Assembly: GCF_039852015.1 (NCBI RefSeq)
Contig: NZ_CP156627.1
Span: forward strand, 62,001 to 126,000
Source: Robbsia sp. KACC 23696
Lineage (GTDB): Bacteria > Pseudomonadota > Gammaproteobacteria > Burkholderiales > Burkholderiaceae
Reading direction: 5' to 3'
Length of the DNA: 64,000 nucleotides
The translations under genes were made by a program, and so were the position numbers. Below are positions 9,096 through 17,919 of the stretch, one piece after another (position 1 is the first letter of the stretch; each line of letters starts with the position of its first letter). The notes under the pieces were generated by a model that did no database searches, had not been told where the DNA came from, and worked only from the letters and a program-made list of their open reading frames with translations.

Positions 9096-10478
9096 ATGCG
9101 CACCGCGCGCCAGCTGCACCTCAATACCAATATCACCGGCCTGGGACGCCATCCGGCAGGCTGGCGCACCTTGCATCGCCCGAATGCGATCGTCGACCTC
9201 GATTTTTTCGTCGAGATCGCCAAGACGGCGGAACGCGGCAAGCTGGACGCCGTGTTCCTCTCGGACGCGCTGGCGGTACAGGGCCATGCGAGCGGCCCCT
9301 CTCAATCGCTGGAACCCACGGTGCTGTTGACCGCCCTGGCCTGCCACACATCGACGATCGGGCTCGTCGGCACCGCCTCTACGACCTTCAACGATCCGTT
9401 CAATCTGGCGCGTCGTTTCGCTTCGGTGGACCATTTGAGCAAGGGCCGCGTGGCGTGGAACGTCGTGACGACCTACGATCCCGCTGCCGCCGCGAATTTC
9501 GGGGCGGCAGCGGCGCCTGATAAATCGGCGCGCTATGAACGGGCGGAATCGTTTGTCGAAGTCGTCAAGGCATTATGGGATAGCTGGGAAGACGGTGCGC
9601 TGCTCGGAGACGGCGCCACTGGACGATACGCGGACGTCGCCCGCGTCCACGCGATTGCGCATCACGACCGTTTCTTCGACGTCGAAGGCCCGTTGAACGT
9701 GCCGCGCAGCCCGCAAGGCCGCCCGGTTCTGATCCAGGCCGGCGGCTCCGATGCCGGCAAGACATTGGCCGCGCGCCATGTCGATGCGGTATTTACGGCG
9801 CAGACGACGCTATCCGGCGCGCAGCAGTACTACGCCGACCTCAAGTCGCGCGCACGCGCCTTCGGCCGTGACCCCGATCATCTGTTGATCTTGCCAGGAC
9901 TCTATCCGGTCATCGGCGGCACGGTCGCCGAGGCCTTGTCGCGAAAAGCCGAAATGGATGCACTGCTCGATCGCAGCAACGAGCTGAACAAGTTCGCCCA
10001 TGCCTTGGGTATCGATGCGGACGCTCTGAGCTTGGACGCCCCGCTGCCGTATGCGCTGATTGCGGCCAGTCATCGCACCCATCGTTCGACCGGGTTCGTC
10101 GACGCCACGCTGCAATTGGCAAAAGCGGAGAACTTGACGGTGCGGGACCTGCTCGATCGGAATCCCGGCGCGCATCGGATGATCGTCGGGACGCCCGAGC
10201 AGATCGCCGACAATATCGAGACATGGTTCCTGCAGCGCGGTGCCGATGGTTTTAATCTGAACGCCGATGTGTTTCCGTCCGGGCTCGCCGCGTTTGTCGA
10301 TCATGTCGTACCGCTGCTGCAACGCAAGGGGATCTTCCGCACCGACTACGAAGGTAGGACGCTGCGGGAGCATTACGGTTTGCCGAGGCCGGAAAGCCGT
10401 TATGCCGCCGCATCGATGAATGTCGCCGACGCGGACGCCGCGTTGCGCGCCGGCGAGGCACGCGCCTCGGCCGAGTGA
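9096..10478 (+). CDS. NtaA/SnaA/DszA-family FMNH2-dependent monooxygenase (LLM class)
   Basis: 460-aa flavin-dependent monooxygenase of the bacterial-luciferase superfamily, subgroup containing nitrilotriacetate monooxygenase NtaA and dibenzothiophene-sulfone monooxygenase DszA. Diagnostic blocks: RQLHLNTNITGLGRHPAGW at the N-terminus, VGTASTTFNDPFNLARRFAS, GRVAWNVVTTYDPAAAANFG, GPLNVPRSPQGRPVLIQAGG and a C-terminal FRTDYEGRTLREHYGLP. The substrate cannot be read from sequence; the adjacent sulfonate-type ABC genes favour an organosulfur compound. Start at 9096 is supported by GGGAG upstream and by the family N-terminus; the longer frame from 9030 is unlikely. It needs reduced FMN from a reductase not encoded nearby. 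Confidence 0.88.
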   Translation: MRTARQLHLNTNITGLGRHPAGWRTLHRPNAIVDLDFFVEIAKTAERGKLDAVFLSDALAVQGHASGPSQSLEPTVLLTALACHTSTIGLVGTASTTFNDPFNLARRFASVDHLSKGRVAWNVVTTYDPAAAANFGAAAAPDKSARYERAESFVEVVKALWDSWEDGALLGDGATGRYADVARVHAIAHHDRFFDVEGPLNVPRSPQGRPVLIQAGGSDAGKTLAARHVDAVFTAQTTLSGAQQYYADLKSRARAFGRDPDHLLILPGLYPVIGGTVAEALSRKAEMDALLDRSNELNKFAHALGIDADALSLDAPLPYALIAASHRTHRSTGFVDATLQLAKAENLTVRDLLDRNPGAHRMIVGTPEQIADNIETWFLQRGADGFNLNADVFPSGLAAFVDHVVPLLQRKGIFRTDYEGRTLREHYGLPRPESRYAAASMNVADADAALRAGEARASAE

Positions 10479-10530
10479 TACGCATCGCGGCCTGACCGGT
10501 ATTGCCCCGTGCGCAGGCGTAATCATGCCG

Positions 10531-10564
10531 AGCCTTCACATCCTTGCGATGCGAAGGCTTTTTT
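10531..10564 (+). terminator. Rho-independent terminator
   Basis: Stem AGCCTTC/GAAGGCT extended by an inner CATC/GATG pairing, followed directly by six T residues. It ends the monooxygenase transcript from 9096 and sits just before the stop codon of the convergent binding-protein gene. Confidence 0.85.
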
Positions 10565-10567
10565 ACG

Positions 10568-11575
10568 TCAAGGCTTGGGCACGATCTGCGCGTTGTAACG
10601 CGGATCGAATTCGATATCGACCTTGATGGATCGCTTGATGTCGCCCGATTTGGCCAGGGTATCGGCGATCTTCTGCTCGCTGACGAACAACGTTTGATCG
10701 AGCGGATAAAACACCGAGGCACCGCTGTCCGCGGCATATTTCGCACGCGCCGGGGTTTGCTTGATGCGTTCCTGGTAGATCTGCTGAACCGCATCCTTAT
10801 GCGATGCCCACCATACCCACGACCGACTCACGCGTGTCAGAAAATCACCGAGCGCCTGCTGCTTTGCCGGATCGTTCAACACATCGCTTCGTGCCGCAAA
10901 GACCGACAAGGCGGGGATCTGCAAATCGTCGCTTTTATACAGGACTTTTGCCTCCCCGCGATCGAGCACTTCCTTTATCGGCCCGACACCGCCCGAATAG
11001 ACATCCACCTGTCCCGACGCGAACGCCGAGGCGGAGACATTGCCATCGCCGAATCGGACCGCCTGGATATCCTTCGGTCGCAAGCCGGCATGGACATACG
11101 ACAATACATATTGCAGATAATTGAAGCCACCGAAGTTATAGCCCCACGTATGCCCCTTCAATTGCGCCGGCGTCGTGATGCCGGACGTCGTTCGCACGGC
11201 GGTCACGATCGGCGGGAAACGGGCATCGGGATTGCGCCACGCCGCCACAATGCGCAGCGGCGCGTTTTGCGCCGTCCACGCTTCCCGCGCATTGCCCTGC
11301 TCGACAATCAGCGAGGTGTCGCCCATCAAACCGACATCGAGCACCTTCGAATACAGCGCGGAAAGCTGCGCGGCCGGTCCGGTCAACACGGCCCATTTGA
11401 CCTTGTAGGGCGTTCCGTCCAGAACATGAGAGGCATCGATGATCAGCGGCCAGGCGGGATCTTGCGTTCCGATCTGCAACGTGATCGGCTCGGCGGCCAG
11501 CGCGCTTTGCGCCACGGCCGTTGTCAACGACAGGCCTACCGCCATCGACAACAGCGCCTTCGCGCCGCGCTTCAT
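10568..11575 (-). CDS. ABC transporter substrate-binding protein, aliphatic sulfonate/taurine (SsuA/TauA) type
   Basis: 335-aa periplasmic binding protein with a Sec signal peptide (positively charged start, hydrophobic core, cleavage near AQSALAAEP about residue 28). The mature part has the sulfonate/nitrate-type binding fold: GLMGDTSLIVEQG near residue 83, GHTWGYNFGGFNYLQYVL near residue 142, and ASAFASGQVDVYSGG near residue 182. The start overlaps the ATPase stop (ATGA), so it is the last gene of permease-ATPase-binding protein. It probably takes up the substrate of the convergent monooxygenase at 9096, but ligand identity is inferred only from family. Confidence 0.87.
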   Translation of the reverse strand: MKRGAKALLSMAVGLSLTTAVAQSALAAEPITLQIGTQDPAWPLIIDASHVLDGTPYKVKWAVLTGPAAQLSALYSKVLDVGLMGDTSLIVEQGNAREAWTAQNAPLRIVAAWRNPDARFPPIVTAVRTTSGITTPAQLKGHTWGYNFGGFNYLQYVLSYVHAGLRPKDIQAVRFGDGNVSASAFASGQVDVYSGGVGPIKEVLDRGEAKVLYKSDDLQIPALSVFAARSDVLNDPAKQQALGDFLTRVSRSWVWWASHKDAVQQIYQERIKQTPARAKYAADSGASVFYPLDQTLFVSEQKIADTLAKSGDIKRSIKVDIEFDPRYNAQIVPKP

Positions 11576-12441
11576 GGCGTCACCCCCAGCGCCGCCAACA
11601 GCGTGGTGCGCAGTGCCAGCCTCGCCCGGTCGGGCGCCAAGGCTTGGAAGGTGCCGAGCGCTTTCGCCACGTCGATATCGGTATCGATGGCGCCGTTTTT
11701 TAAGACGACGATCCGATCGGACAATTGCATCGCTTCGTCCAAGTCATGGGTGACGAGCACCACCGCCGGACGGTGCTTGCGCCAGAGATCCCCTACCAAA
11801 TCGACCATCCGCATCCGCGTCAACGCGTCGAGCGCGGCGAAAGGCTCATCGAGCAGGAGCAAACCGGGCTCGGTCACCAAGGCACGGGCCAACGCTACCC
11901 GCTGCGCCTCGCCGCCGGACAGCGTGCGTGGCCAACCGTCGGCATGGCGATCGAGCCCGACCTCGCCGAGTGCCCGCACGGCATCGGGGCGCGCCGAGCG
12001 AATGCGCGGATGCCCGATCACGACATTGCGCCAGACACGGCGCGATGGCACGAGCCGCGGCTCCTGAAAGACGACGGAACGGACCTGCGGTACGCGGATG
12101 TGGCCCTGGTCCGCGCGCTCGAGCCCCGCCAGGATCCGTAGTAGCGTGGTCTTCCCGGCGCCGGACGCACCGATCAAGGAGACGAATTCGCCACTACGCA
12201 CGGTCAGGTCGATGCCTTTCAACACGGTCCGTCCATCGAAGGCATGTTGCACATCGCGCATCGTGACGGCTTCTTCGGTCAGCTCGGCGCGTCCGAGGGA
12301 GGACCGCACCGTCGGGCCGGGCACCCTGTCGGACACACCGACATGCCAGTCGGCTGTCCCTTCCGGCGCCAGTAATCCTGCATCGAGCGACTCGCCGGCC
12401 CACGGCGACGGCGGAGAAAATGAGACGGAATCAAAGCGCAA
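11572..12441 (-). CDS. ABC transporter ATPase, SsuB/TauB type
   Basis: About 289-aa ATPase of sulfonate-type importers. Walker A GASGAGKTT near residue 90, signature LSGGEAQRVALARAL, Walker B LLLLDEPFAALDALTR, H-loop VTHDLDEAM. Start: a TTG at 12441 is preceded at good distance by GGAGG and overlaps the permease end by eleven bases; a GTG at 12480 would lengthen it by 13 residues and lacks a clear ribosome binding site. The first 55 residues are not conserved in the family. Followed by the binding protein through an ATGA overlap. Confidence 0.87.
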   Translation of the reverse strand: MRFDSVSFSPPSPWAGESLDAGLLAPEGTADWHVGVSDRVPGPTVRSSLGRAELTEEAVTMRDVQHAFDGRTVLKGIDLTVRSGEFVSLIGASGAGKTTLLRILAGLERADQGHIRVPQVRSVVFQEPRLVPSRRVWRNVVIGHPRIRSARPDAVRALGEVGLDRHADGWPRTLSGGEAQRVALARALVTEPGLLLLDEPFAALDALTRMRMVDLVGDLWRKHRPAVVLVTHDLDEAMQLSDRIVVLKNGAIDTDIDVAKALGTFQALAPDRARLALRTTLLAALGVTP

Positions 12442-13366
12442 GGCGAGCCCTCCAAGGTAGTGCCAACTGTTCGACGACACGCAGCATCAGATCGGTCAGG
12501 ATGCCGAGCGCGGCATAGACGACGATGCCGGCGATGATGATGTCGGGACGCTGATTCTGGTTTGCATTGATCACGATGTAGCCGATGCCGTTCTGTGCAT
12601 TGATCTGTTCGGCCACGACCAGCGCGAGCAAGGCGACACCCGACGCGTACCGCACGCCAACCAGAATGCCCGGCAAGGCGGTGGGCAACACGATCCGCCA
12701 CGCCGTGCCTGCGCCGCCCAATCCGAACATCCGCGCCGCTTCGATTAATTTGGGATCGACGCCACGCACGCCGGCGAAGGTACTCAAATACATCGGCACG
12801 ATACACGCGGCCACGATCACCGCGAGTTTTGCACCCTCGCCGATCCCGAACCACGTGATGAACAAGGGGATCAGTGCGATGAAGGGAATCGTTCTCAGCA
12901 TCTGTAGCGGCGAATCGGCGATCTCTTCCCCGAGTTTCCAGAATCCGGCGACCAATCCCAATATCAGGCCGATACCGCCGCCGATGGCGAGTCCATCGGC
13001 GGCACGCCAGAGCGACACGACAATCGCAGCGGCCAGTTCGCCGTCCTGTGATATTTCGCGAAAAGCTGCGACGATATCGGCCGGCGACGGCAACGTCTGT
13101 GGCGCCACGCGACCGGTCGCGCACACCCATTGCCAGATCAGCACGATAAGCAGCGGCACCGCGAGACGCAAGGCACGCCCGCGCCATTGCACCGCATGCG
13201 TGCCAAACCGGGATATCGTATTGCCCGCAGGCAGATCGATACGACGCAATGGGCGTTTCTCCGACGAATCGGCAACGGAACGTGCTGCGGCATGCCGCGA
13301 TGACACGGTGTGGCCATCCAGCGCGTCCAGCGACGCGGTGCTTAGCTTGTACTCGGGCATGCTCAT
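12431..13366 (-). CDS. ABC transporter permease, SsuC/TauC type
   Basis: 311-aa inner-membrane permease with about six membrane helices starting at LAVPLLIVLIWQWVCATGRV. Characteristic segments are QTLPSPADIVAAFREI and the coupling motif EAARMFGLGGAGTAWRIVLP near residue 216. The ATG at 13366 has AGGAGG upstream; the frame extends further but without support. First gene of a three-gene sulfonate-type importer, divergent from the SDR at 13675. Confidence 0.88.
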   Translation of the reverse strand: MSMPEYKLSTASLDALDGHTVSSRHAAARSVADSSEKRPLRRIDLPAGNTISRFGTHAVQWRGRALRLAVPLLIVLIWQWVCATGRVAPQTLPSPADIVAAFREISQDGELAAAIVVSLWRAADGLAIGGGIGLILGLVAGFWKLGEEIADSPLQMLRTIPFIALIPLFITWFGIGEGAKLAVIVAACIVPMYLSTFAGVRGVDPKLIEAARMFGLGGAGTAWRIVLPTALPGILVGVRYASGVALLALVVAEQINAQNGIGYIVINANQNQRPDIIIAGIVVYAALGILTDLMLRVVEQLALPWRARLAL

Positions 13367-13674
13367 ATGCGCCGCCCTCCTCTCGCGGAAATGGAATGGA
13401 TTCGGCAGCCGCGCCGCGGAGGATCGATCGTCACGATCGCATTTCCCGGGAACGGTGGAAAACGGCACGTCCAGCCGATGCATGCACAGCACGATGTCTC
13501 GAAACAGCGCATCATGCTTTAAGCGCATTCTCCAATCCGCAGCCGGCGACCCAAACCATGCATATCGCGAAAGCAAAGCAGGAATTTGCATTACCCGGAT
13601 CTTTCGTCGAATCCTATACTGCTTAGCAAAGGATCGCCCGCTGAAAAAGGCATCTCATATTCGAGGAGTGTTTC
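13367..13674. promoter_or_regulatory. Divergent intergenic region, importer operon versus SDR
   Basis: 308 bases. It must hold promoters for both directions. A TATACT box at 13615-13620 is a plausible -10 for the SDR transcript, but no well-spaced -35 is seen. A small palindromic duplication CGATCG-TCA-CGATCG occurs near 13424. No gene recognised. Confidence 0.4.
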
Positions 13675-14424
13675 ATGTCACAAACCCATCGCGGCAAGGT
13701 GTATTGGGTCACCGGCGCGTCCGGTGCGTTAGGCGGCGCAACGGCAAAGCGACTCGCGGACCAAGGCGCGCGCGTCATCGCCTCCGGGCGTACCGTATCG
13801 CGTGCGCACTTTCCTGAAACACCGGATATCGAGATCGTGCCGCTCGATATTACGGACAACGATGCAGTGGTCCGCGCGGCCGCCGATATCGTCGGTCGTC
13901 ATGGTCGTATCGATGGCGTGGTCGTCAGCACCAATGTCGGCGCCTTCGGTGACTTTCTCGATTTGCAGGATGAGGATTGGCAGCGCGTGCTGGATGCCAA
14001 GCTGCTCGGCTCGGTTCGCGTGATTCGGGCGGCGTTACCGACCTTGATCGAACAGAAACAAGGCAGCATTGTCGCGATCAGTGGCCGCGGCGGCATCGAT
14101 CCGCCACCCAATCATTTTCCGGGCGCGAGCGTCAATGCCGCACTCGATCTATTGATACAAGGTATTGGTCGTCGCTATGGCCGCTTCGGCATCAGGGCGA
14201 ATACCGTCGCACCCGGTCCGATCCGGACGCCACGTTATGAGCAGATGGAAAAAACCGCGGGCAAAGGGAGCGAGGCCGACCCGTATAGCAAGATTGCCTT
14301 GGGCGGCCCGGGCGAGGCCGACGATGTCGCAGATGCGGTGAGCTATCTGCTGTCGGACGCGTCCCGTTTCGTCAATGCGTCCAAGCTTGCCGTCGACGGC
14401 GGCGGCCCGGGATATCCGAATTGA
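13675..14424 (+). CDS. Atypical SDR-family protein lacking the catalytic Tyr/Lys
   Basis: 249-aa Rossmann-fold protein of the short-chain dehydrogenase/reductase family. The cofactor motif TGASGALG is intact near residue 14, and IRANTVAPGPIRTPRYEQM and the C-terminal KLAVDGGGPGYPN are typical. Where classical SDRs have YxxxK, this protein reads NHFPGASVNAALDLL, so both the proton-donating tyrosine and the lysine are absent, while a serine remains upstream (AISGRGG). It may therefore bind NAD(P) without classical dehydrogenase chemistry, or use other residues. Start has CGAGGAG upstream. It is followed by a gene on the other strand and stands alone as a transcript. Confidence 0.85.
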   Translation: MSQTHRGKVYWVTGASGALGGATAKRLADQGARVIASGRTVSRAHFPETPDIEIVPLDITDNDAVVRAAADIVGRHGRIDGVVVSTNVGAFGDFLDLQDEDWQRVLDAKLLGSVRVIRAALPTLIEQKQGSIVAISGRGGIDPPPNHFPGASVNAALDLLIQGIGRRYGRFGIRANTVAPGPIRTPRYEQMEKTAGKGSEADPYSKIALGGPGEADDVADAVSYLLSDASRFVNASKLAVDGGGPGYPN

Positions 14425-14432
14425 GGTGATAC

Positions 14433-14461
14433 AAAAAGCCCGAAGGCCTTCGTCGATCGGG
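14433..14461 (-). terminator. Probable rho-independent terminator
   Basis: On the minus strand, CCCGA...TCGGG with a GAAGGCCTTC palindrome in the loop is followed by C and five T residues, immediately after the stop of the small zinc-ribbon gene at 14462. It may also serve the convergent SDR, though the T run is only on the minus strand. Confidence 0.55.
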
Positions 14462-14662
14462 TCAGGCCGCGCCGCCCGCCGCTTCCGCCTTCGAAATCTG
14501 CTTATAGCTGGGCGTTCCGTCCGGGAGCGCCGGCCCTTGCTTCACGTGGTTGCGCGCGCCGCACATCGGGCAGCGGAACAACAGTCCTTGGCCCTCGTTG
14601 TGGATGTCGACATCCGACAGTCGCCATTCCGCGCCGCAGGGTTGATTGATGCAAGTGAACAT
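14462..14662 (-). CDS. Small zinc-ribbon protein, function unknown
   Basis: 66-aa cytoplasmic protein starting MFTCINQPCGAEWRL with a second pair in FRCPMCGARNH. The spacing C-x4-C ... C-x2-C suggests a single zinc ribbon. The C-terminal half is short and polar. The gene has its own terminator-like hairpin and codon use in keeping with neighbours, which argues for a real gene despite its size. It lies downstream of, and in the same direction as, the LacI-type regulator. Function not recognised. Confidence 0.6.
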   Translation of the reverse strand: MFTCINQPCGAEWRLSDVDIHNEGQGLLFRCPMCGARNHVKQGPALPDGTPSYKQISKAEAAGGAA

Positions 14663-14794
14663 GATGTATAGAAAAAGACGTCAGAATCCGCATCATATAG
14701 CAATCCAACCGTCGCCCGTCGTAAAAACGGGGCAGCGACGCGGGGTCATGCCGTGGCGGATCGCCGCCCTCCTTCAGGACACCCGCGCGCAAAA

Positions 14795-15913
14795 TCAGTT
14801 GCGCCGACTTTCATCGCCCGACTCGAGACCGCTATCGGGGCAGGGACCGGTCGTGTCGCGGCAGACCAAATGCACCGGTAAAACGTCGCGTACCGCGGCA
14901 GCAATGCTCCCGGTCTTGATCCGATCGACCAAGCGCCGCGCCGCCGTTTGCGCCATCAACGCGACCGGCTGGCGAATCGAGGTCAGCCGCACCAGGGGCG
15001 ACCCGGCAAGCGGCATGTCGTCAAAACCGACGACGGATAGACGGCCCGGCACCGGCACCCCGTAGCGCTTCGCCGCTTCCAGCACGCCCAGCGCTATCGT
15101 ATCGTTTCCGGCGACGATCGCCGTGACCGGGCTGGCACCGCCCACCATCGAAACCGCGCTGGAATAACCCGCCTCCGACGTATAGTCGCCCCACACCAAA
15201 GCGAGATTATCCGGCGCGACACCGTTGTCGGCAAGCCAGCCGACCACCCCTTGCGCGCGATCGCGACTGGTCGATGTATTTCGCGGCCCCATGACCAGTC
15301 CGATTCGTCGATGCCCCAATTGATAAAGATGCTCGGCAGCCAAGGCGCCCGCATGCACGTTGTCGATTTCCACCGTATCCACCGGCACATTCTCGACGGC
15401 GCGCACGACCAAGGCCAGCGGCACGCCCCGACGCTGCATCTCGGCCACGATCGGCGAGTCGAGCGTGGCGGTCGCGAATATCAGTCCATCGAGATAGCCA
15501 TCGATCAACGGTCGAAAAGTCATGATCCGGCCGGGCTCGGTCATCGGGTCGATCATCAAAGCAATTTGATACCCGTGCGCGTTCAGCGCTTCATACAAAT
15601 GCGTCAAGAGCACCGTCATAAAGGGATTGTGCAACGCGCCCACGACGACGCCGACCAGCTTGGTCGCCGTCCGACGACTGCGCGGTCCCTGCGCGGGCAC
15701 GCGATAGCCAAGGCGGGCGGCCGTCGCACGCACCGCCTCGCGCGTCGCTTCGCTGATCGCGGGATGCCCGGCAAGGGAACGTGACACGGTCGATATCGAG
15801 ATGCGCAATTCATCCGCGACGTCCTTCAATCTCACGGCCGGTAGCGGCGCGGAATGCGAATCCGTTTCAGCCTGCGCGTCTGCCGATAACGCCTCACTTG
15901 CGCTCGTTTGCAT
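14795..15913 (-). CDS. LacI-family transcriptional regulator
   Basis: 372-aa repressor. The N-terminal LacI HTH reads RLKDVADELRISISTVSRSL at about residues 27-46, followed by the hinge region HPAISEATREAVRATAARLGY. The rest is a periplasmic-binding-protein-like sensor domain (VVVGALHNPFMTVLLTHLYEA; later LSVVGFDDMPLAGSP). The ATG at 15913 has GGAGGAGG right upstream; the longer in-frame extension was rejected. It is divergent from the SDR at 16141 and probably controls the SDR and hydroxyacyl-CoA dehydrogenase genes; the effector is unknown. Confidence 0.9.
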   Translation of the reverse strand: MQTSASEALSADAQAETDSHSAPLPAVRLKDVADELRISISTVSRSLAGHPAISEATREAVRATAARLGYRVPAQGPRSRRTATKLVGVVVGALHNPFMTVLLTHLYEALNAHGYQIALMIDPMTEPGRIMTFRPLIDGYLDGLIFATATLDSPIVAEMQRRGVPLALVVRAVENVPVDTVEIDNVHAGALAAEHLYQLGHRRIGLVMGPRNTSTSRDRAQGVVGWLADNGVAPDNLALVWGDYTSEAGYSSAVSMVGGASPVTAIVAGNDTIALGVLEAAKRYGVPVPGRLSVVGFDDMPLAGSPLVRLTSIRQPVALMAQTAARRLVDRIKTGSIAAAVRDVLPVHLVCRDTTGPCPDSGLESGDESRRN

Positions 15914-15991
15914 GCAAGCCTCCTCCATCTCGATAAAATAATCTAACGTCTTTTCAGTAGCTTGCCTAGTAATCGAGGGTAATTTCCTAGC

Positions 15992-16010
15992 TTTTGCATT
16001 GCATTTGCAT
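15992..16010. promoter_or_regulatory. TTGCAT direct repeats in LacI/SDR divergent promoter region
   Basis: Within the 227-base divergent gap the sequence TTTTGCATTGCATTTGCAT holds closely spaced TGCAT repeats upstream of a TATATT box (16024-16029). It is a candidate operator for the LacI-type regulator; spacing to a -35 element is unclear. Confidence 0.3.
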
Positions 16011-16140
16011 GGGCCGTTTGCGCTATATTTTGCTTCGACGAATCCGCCCGTGTCGCCCGGTTCATCGCGTCGACGGACCTTTCCGAGGCGGATGCCGGCT
16101 TCCTTTTTGAGATGCCGATCTCGCCCATAACGGAGCACGC

Positions 16141-16902
16141 ATGCTGCCGCAAACCCCTCCTTTCTCCTTGAACGGCAAATCGGCGCTGGTCACCGGCGCA
16201 GGGCGTGGACTGGGCTTGGCGGCAGCGGCCGCGCTTGCCCAGGCGGGCGCCGACGTCACCCTGCTAGCGCGCTCTCGCGATGCCCTGGCGGCGGCCTGTG
16301 CGGAAATCGACGACGCCGGCGGCCGGAGCCGCTACCTCTGCGTCGATGTCACCGACGCCGCGGCACTGGACGCGGCACTGCGCGACGCACCGGATTTCGA
16401 CATCGTCGTCAACAGCGCGGGCACGAATCGCCCCAAAGCGCTGGTCGATGTCGAAGATGCCGATATCGACGCCGTGTTCGATCTCAACGTCAAAGCGGCA
16501 TTTCGGCTTTGTCGAACGGTCTCTAAAAAGATGATCGCCGCGGGAAAAGGCGGCTCGATCATCACCATTTCATCGCAAATGGGCCATGTCGGGAGCCCGA
16601 GGCGAACCGTCTATTGCGCATCGAAACACGCGATCGAAGGGATGAGCAAGTCGCTCGCGTGGGAGCTTGGTCCGCATGGCATTCGCGTCAATACCGTCTG
16701 CCCGACGTTTGTCGAGACCGCATTCACGGCCGACATGTTCCGTGAGCCGGGCTTCCGGGAATGGGTATGCAGCAAAATCGCACTCGGACGCGTCGGCCGC
16801 ATCGAGGACATCATGGGCGCTATCGTGTTTCTCGCCAGCGACGCGTCGGCGTTGATGACTGGCAGTGCCTTGATGCTCGACGGCGGCTGGACGGCCGTCT
16901 GA
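16141..16902 (+). CDS. SDR-family oxidoreductase (classical)
   Basis: 253-aa NAD(P)-dependent short-chain dehydrogenase/reductase. TGAGRGLGLAAAAALAQAGA near residue 18 is the cofactor motif; ISSQMGHVG and YCASKHAIEGM supply the catalytic Ser, Tyr and Lys; IRVNTVCPTFVETAF and the C-terminal GSALMLDGGWTAV are typical. Similar to sugar-acid and hydroxy-acid dehydrogenases. CGGAG precedes the ATG. It lies 56 bases before the hydroxyacyl-CoA dehydrogenase gene, with which it probably forms an operon controlled by the LacI-type regulator. Confidence 0.9.
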   Translation: MLPQTPPFSLNGKSALVTGAGRGLGLAAAAALAQAGADVTLLARSRDALAAACAEIDDAGGRSRYLCVDVTDAAALDAALRDAPDFDIVVNSAGTNRPKALVDVEDADIDAVFDLNVKAAFRLCRTVSKKMIAAGKGGSIITISSQMGHVGSPRRTVYCASKHAIEGMSKSLAWELGPHGIRVNTVCPTFVETAFTADMFREPGFREWVCSKIALGRVGRIEDIMGAIVFLASDASALMTGSALMLDGGWTAV

Positions 16903-16917
16903 GTGCCTCTTAGCAGT

Positions 16918-16938
16918 GGGGCCGCGTCAGCCGGCCCC
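16918..16938 (+). terminator. Hairpin between SDR and dehydrogenase genes
   Basis: Perfect 7-bp stem GGGGCCG/CGGCCCC with a 7-base loop, followed by TTGTC rather than a full T run. It could be a weak terminator or an mRNA-stabilising structure within the operon. Confidence 0.35.
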
Positions 16939-16958
16939 TTGTCATTGGAGATATCACC

Positions 16959-17918
16959 GTGAATGCATCGACACTGACCGCGAACAAGCCGGTCGCCATC
17001 GTGGGCGCAGGACTGGTCGGCGCGGGGTGGGCCATCGCGTTCGCACGTGCCGGTCTGAGCGTCCGGATCTACGACGCCAACGCCGAGATCGCCGCGAAGG
17101 CGATTCCCTGGGCGGCGGACCAATTGGCCGCACTGCACCGGCACGGCCTCCTCGACGAGTCGCCGGACACCGTCATCCGCCGACTCTCGCTCGCACCCAC
17201 GCTCGACGCCGCGCTGGACGGTGTCGCTTACGTTCAGGAGTCGGTGCTGGAGCGCGTCGACGTCAAGCGAACCCTGCTGGAATCGATCGATGCCTGCGCC
17301 GACGATACGGTGATCATCGGCAGTTCCAGCTCCGGCATTCAAGCCTCCCTCTTCGCGAATGATTTGCGCATTTCGCCGCGCGTGCTGATCGCGCATCCGG
17401 TGAACCCGCCCTACCTCGTACCGGTCGTGGAAATCGTGCCCTCGACACAGACTTCTTCCGAGACGATCGCTTTCACGGACCGTTTGATGCGCGGCATCGG
17501 TCAGAGTGTCGTGCACGTAAAAAAGGAAATCCAGGGTTTCGTATTGAATCGCCTGCAGGCTGCGTTGCTGCGCGAAGCCTGGGCCTTGCAGCGGGACGGC
17601 ATTGCCAGTTGCGAGGATATCGACAAGACGGTGCGGGACGGCTTGGGATGGCGCTGGTCTTTCATGGGGCCTTTTGAGACGATTGATCTGAACGCGCCGG
17701 GCGGCGTGGCCGACTACGCCCGTCGCCTCGGTCCGCTTTACCATGAAATCATCGCGTCACGCGACGGTGACGGGCCTTGGGACGCCGACTGGATCGCCAG
17801 TGTCGAAGCGGACCGACGTCAACATCTGTCTGCGGACGACCTGGCCAGCCGACGCGATTGGCGCGACGAACAATTGATGGCATTCGCCGTGCAGCGTCGG
17901 CACGCGACGTCGAAGTAA
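16959..17918 (+). CDS. 3-hydroxyacyl-CoA dehydrogenase family protein (L-gulonate dehydrogenase/lambda-crystallin type)
   Basis: 319-aa NAD-dependent dehydrogenase. The N-terminal Rossmann motif is VAIVGAGLVGAGWAIAFARA at about residues 12-31; IGSSSSGIQASLFANDL and the HPVNPPYLVPVVEIVPS block hold the catalytic region; the C-terminal domain has GLGWRWSFMGPFETIDLNAPGG, the segment that marks the lambda-crystallin/L-gulonate 3-dehydrogenase branch. L-carnitine dehydrogenase is another relative. GTG start with TTGGAG upstream. Together with the preceding SDR it suggests oxidation of a sugar acid or a short hydroxy acid. Confidence 0.85.
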   Translation: MNASTLTANKPVAIVGAGLVGAGWAIAFARAGLSVRIYDANAEIAAKAIPWAADQLAALHRHGLLDESPDTVIRRLSLAPTLDAALDGVAYVQESVLERVDVKRTLLESIDACADDTVIIGSSSSGIQASLFANDLRISPRVLIAHPVNPPYLVPVVEIVPSTQTSSETIAFTDRLMRGIGQSVVHVKKEIQGFVLNRLQAALLREAWALQRDGIASCEDIDKTVRDGLGWRWSFMGPFETIDLNAPGGVADYARRLGPLYHEIIASRDGDGPWDADWIASVEADRRQHLSADDLASRRDWRDEQLMAFAVQRRHATSK

Positions 17919-17919
17919 A

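Noticed and set aside
10544-12067. 507-codon plus-strand frame
   Set aside because: Antisense to the binding protein and ATPase genes; composition typical of an antisense frame in GC-rich DNA.
16611-17744. 377-codon minus-strand frame
   Set aside because: Antisense to the SDR and hydroxyacyl-CoA dehydrogenase genes, which both show intact motifs.
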